5,351 bases of DNA from Oxalobacter sp. Lineage in GTDB: Bacteria; Pseudomonadota; Gammaproteobacteria; Burkholderiales; Burkholderiaceae_D. Where the stretch lies: contig JAAZED010000379.1 in NCBI GenBank assembly GCA_012512465.1, positions 1 to 5,351 of the forward strand, in the 5' to 3' direction. Of the stretch, positions 5,010 to 5,351 are shown piece after piece (position 1 is the first letter of the stretch; every line of letters begins with the position of its first letter). The notes below the pieces were generated by a model. The model had not been told where the DNA came from, made no database searches, and saw nothing but the letters and a program-made list of their open reading frames with translations. The position numbers and the translations under genes were made by a program.

Positions 5010-5351
5010 TTACGCCCTCATCTGGGTTAGCGTACGCGGCGCCAGCGGATCAGCCGCCTGTGGCCGTGCAACCGCTTCGGCGCCGGCAGCCGCATTCAGT
5101 TGCTGCTCAGCCTCAGCGCCAATCTCATCCCATGCGCCCTTCACATCCAGCAACAGCGCGCGCACCTCGGCCAGCATCTCCTGGTCATTCTTGACATGCG
5201 CCTCAAAAAGCCGGCGGGCCATATAGTCGTACAGGCTGTCCAGATTTTGTGCGAGTTCGCCACCTGCCTCCCTGTTCAGGCTGGCACGCAAGCCCACCAG
5301 GATGATCTGCACGGCCTTGGCCACCGCCTCACCCTTCTTTTCAATTTCACC
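5010..5351 (-). CDS. fliS: Flagellar export chaperone FliS (N terminus beyond window edge)
   Basis: FliS binds the C-terminal helix of flagellin in the cytoplasm, preventing premature polymerisation and guiding it to export. 113 residues are visible; the missing N terminus, probably about 40 residues, lies beyond the right edge. The visible part starts GEIEKKGEAVAKAVQIILVG and continues GLRASLNREAGGELAQNLDS, LYDYMARRLFEAHVKND and VKGAWDEI, all strongly FliS-like. A GTG at 5324 could be mistaken for a start, but the frame continues upstream to the edge with family-like sequence, so the gene is partial. After AWDEI there is an Ala-rich, probably flexible tail. It heads the visible part of the fliS-fliT-fliK-like-flhB_C operon; fliC and fliD are the expected upstream neighbours. 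Confidence 0.95.
   Translation of the reverse strand, partial: GEIEKKGEAVAKAVQIILVGLRASLNREAGGELAQNLDSLYDYMARRLFEAHVKNDQEMLAEVRALLLDVKGAWDEIGAEAEQQLNAAAGAEAVARPQAADPLAPRTLTQMRA

Noticed and set aside
5010..5324. FliS as a complete 104-residue protein from the GTG at 5324
   Set aside because: The frame continues upstream to the window edge with FliS-like sequence (GEIEKKGEA), so the gene is cut by the edge rather than starting at GTG.

Overview
The window is a stretch of a bacterial flagellar gene cluster, most likely from a motile betaproteobacterium of the order Burkholderiales (an Oxalobacteraceae- or Alcaligenaceae-like organism). That assignment is inference. It rests on the moderately GC-rich coding DNA, on the gene order fliS-fliT-(FliK-like)-(FlhB C-terminal homologue), and on the character of the YcgR-type proteins. 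No sequence search was possible.

Layout from left to right. Bases 1-557 hold the N-terminal third of fliF (MS ring) on the minus strand, running off the left edge. Bases 558-832 are a divergent control region rich in inverted repeats. Bases 833-1201 are fliE on the plus strand, followed by two back-to-back hairpins (1230-1292) that look able to stop transcription from both sides. From about 1408 to the right edge everything is on the minus strand. In transcription order (right to left) these genes are fliS (N terminus cut off by the window edge), fliT, a FliK-like hook-length control protein, a stand-alone FlhB C-terminal domain protein, a first YcgR-like PilZ protein, a strong rho-independent terminator (2242-2262), and a second YcgR-like PilZ protein, which therefore needs its own promoter.

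Functionally the genes span several layers of flagellum biology. FliF and FliE form the MS ring and its junction to the rod. FliS and FliT are export chaperones for flagellin and the filament cap. The FliK-like and FlhB_C-like pair resembles the two partners of the export substrate-specificity switch, encoded with a short overlap. The two YcgR-like proteins carry both halves of the PilZ c-di-GMP-binding signature and probably couple c-di-GMP to motor speed. fliS-fliT-fliK-like-flhB_C are packed within a few bases of each other or overlap, so they are very probably one operon. No terminator is visible before the first YcgR-like gene, so it may be read from the same transcript.

Nothing in the window is clearly mobile, CRISPR-like or of recent foreign origin. 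The points most worth a second look are the FliK-like/FlhB_C-like pair, the tandem and separately transcribed YcgR paralogues, and the nested inverted repeats between fliF and fliE.
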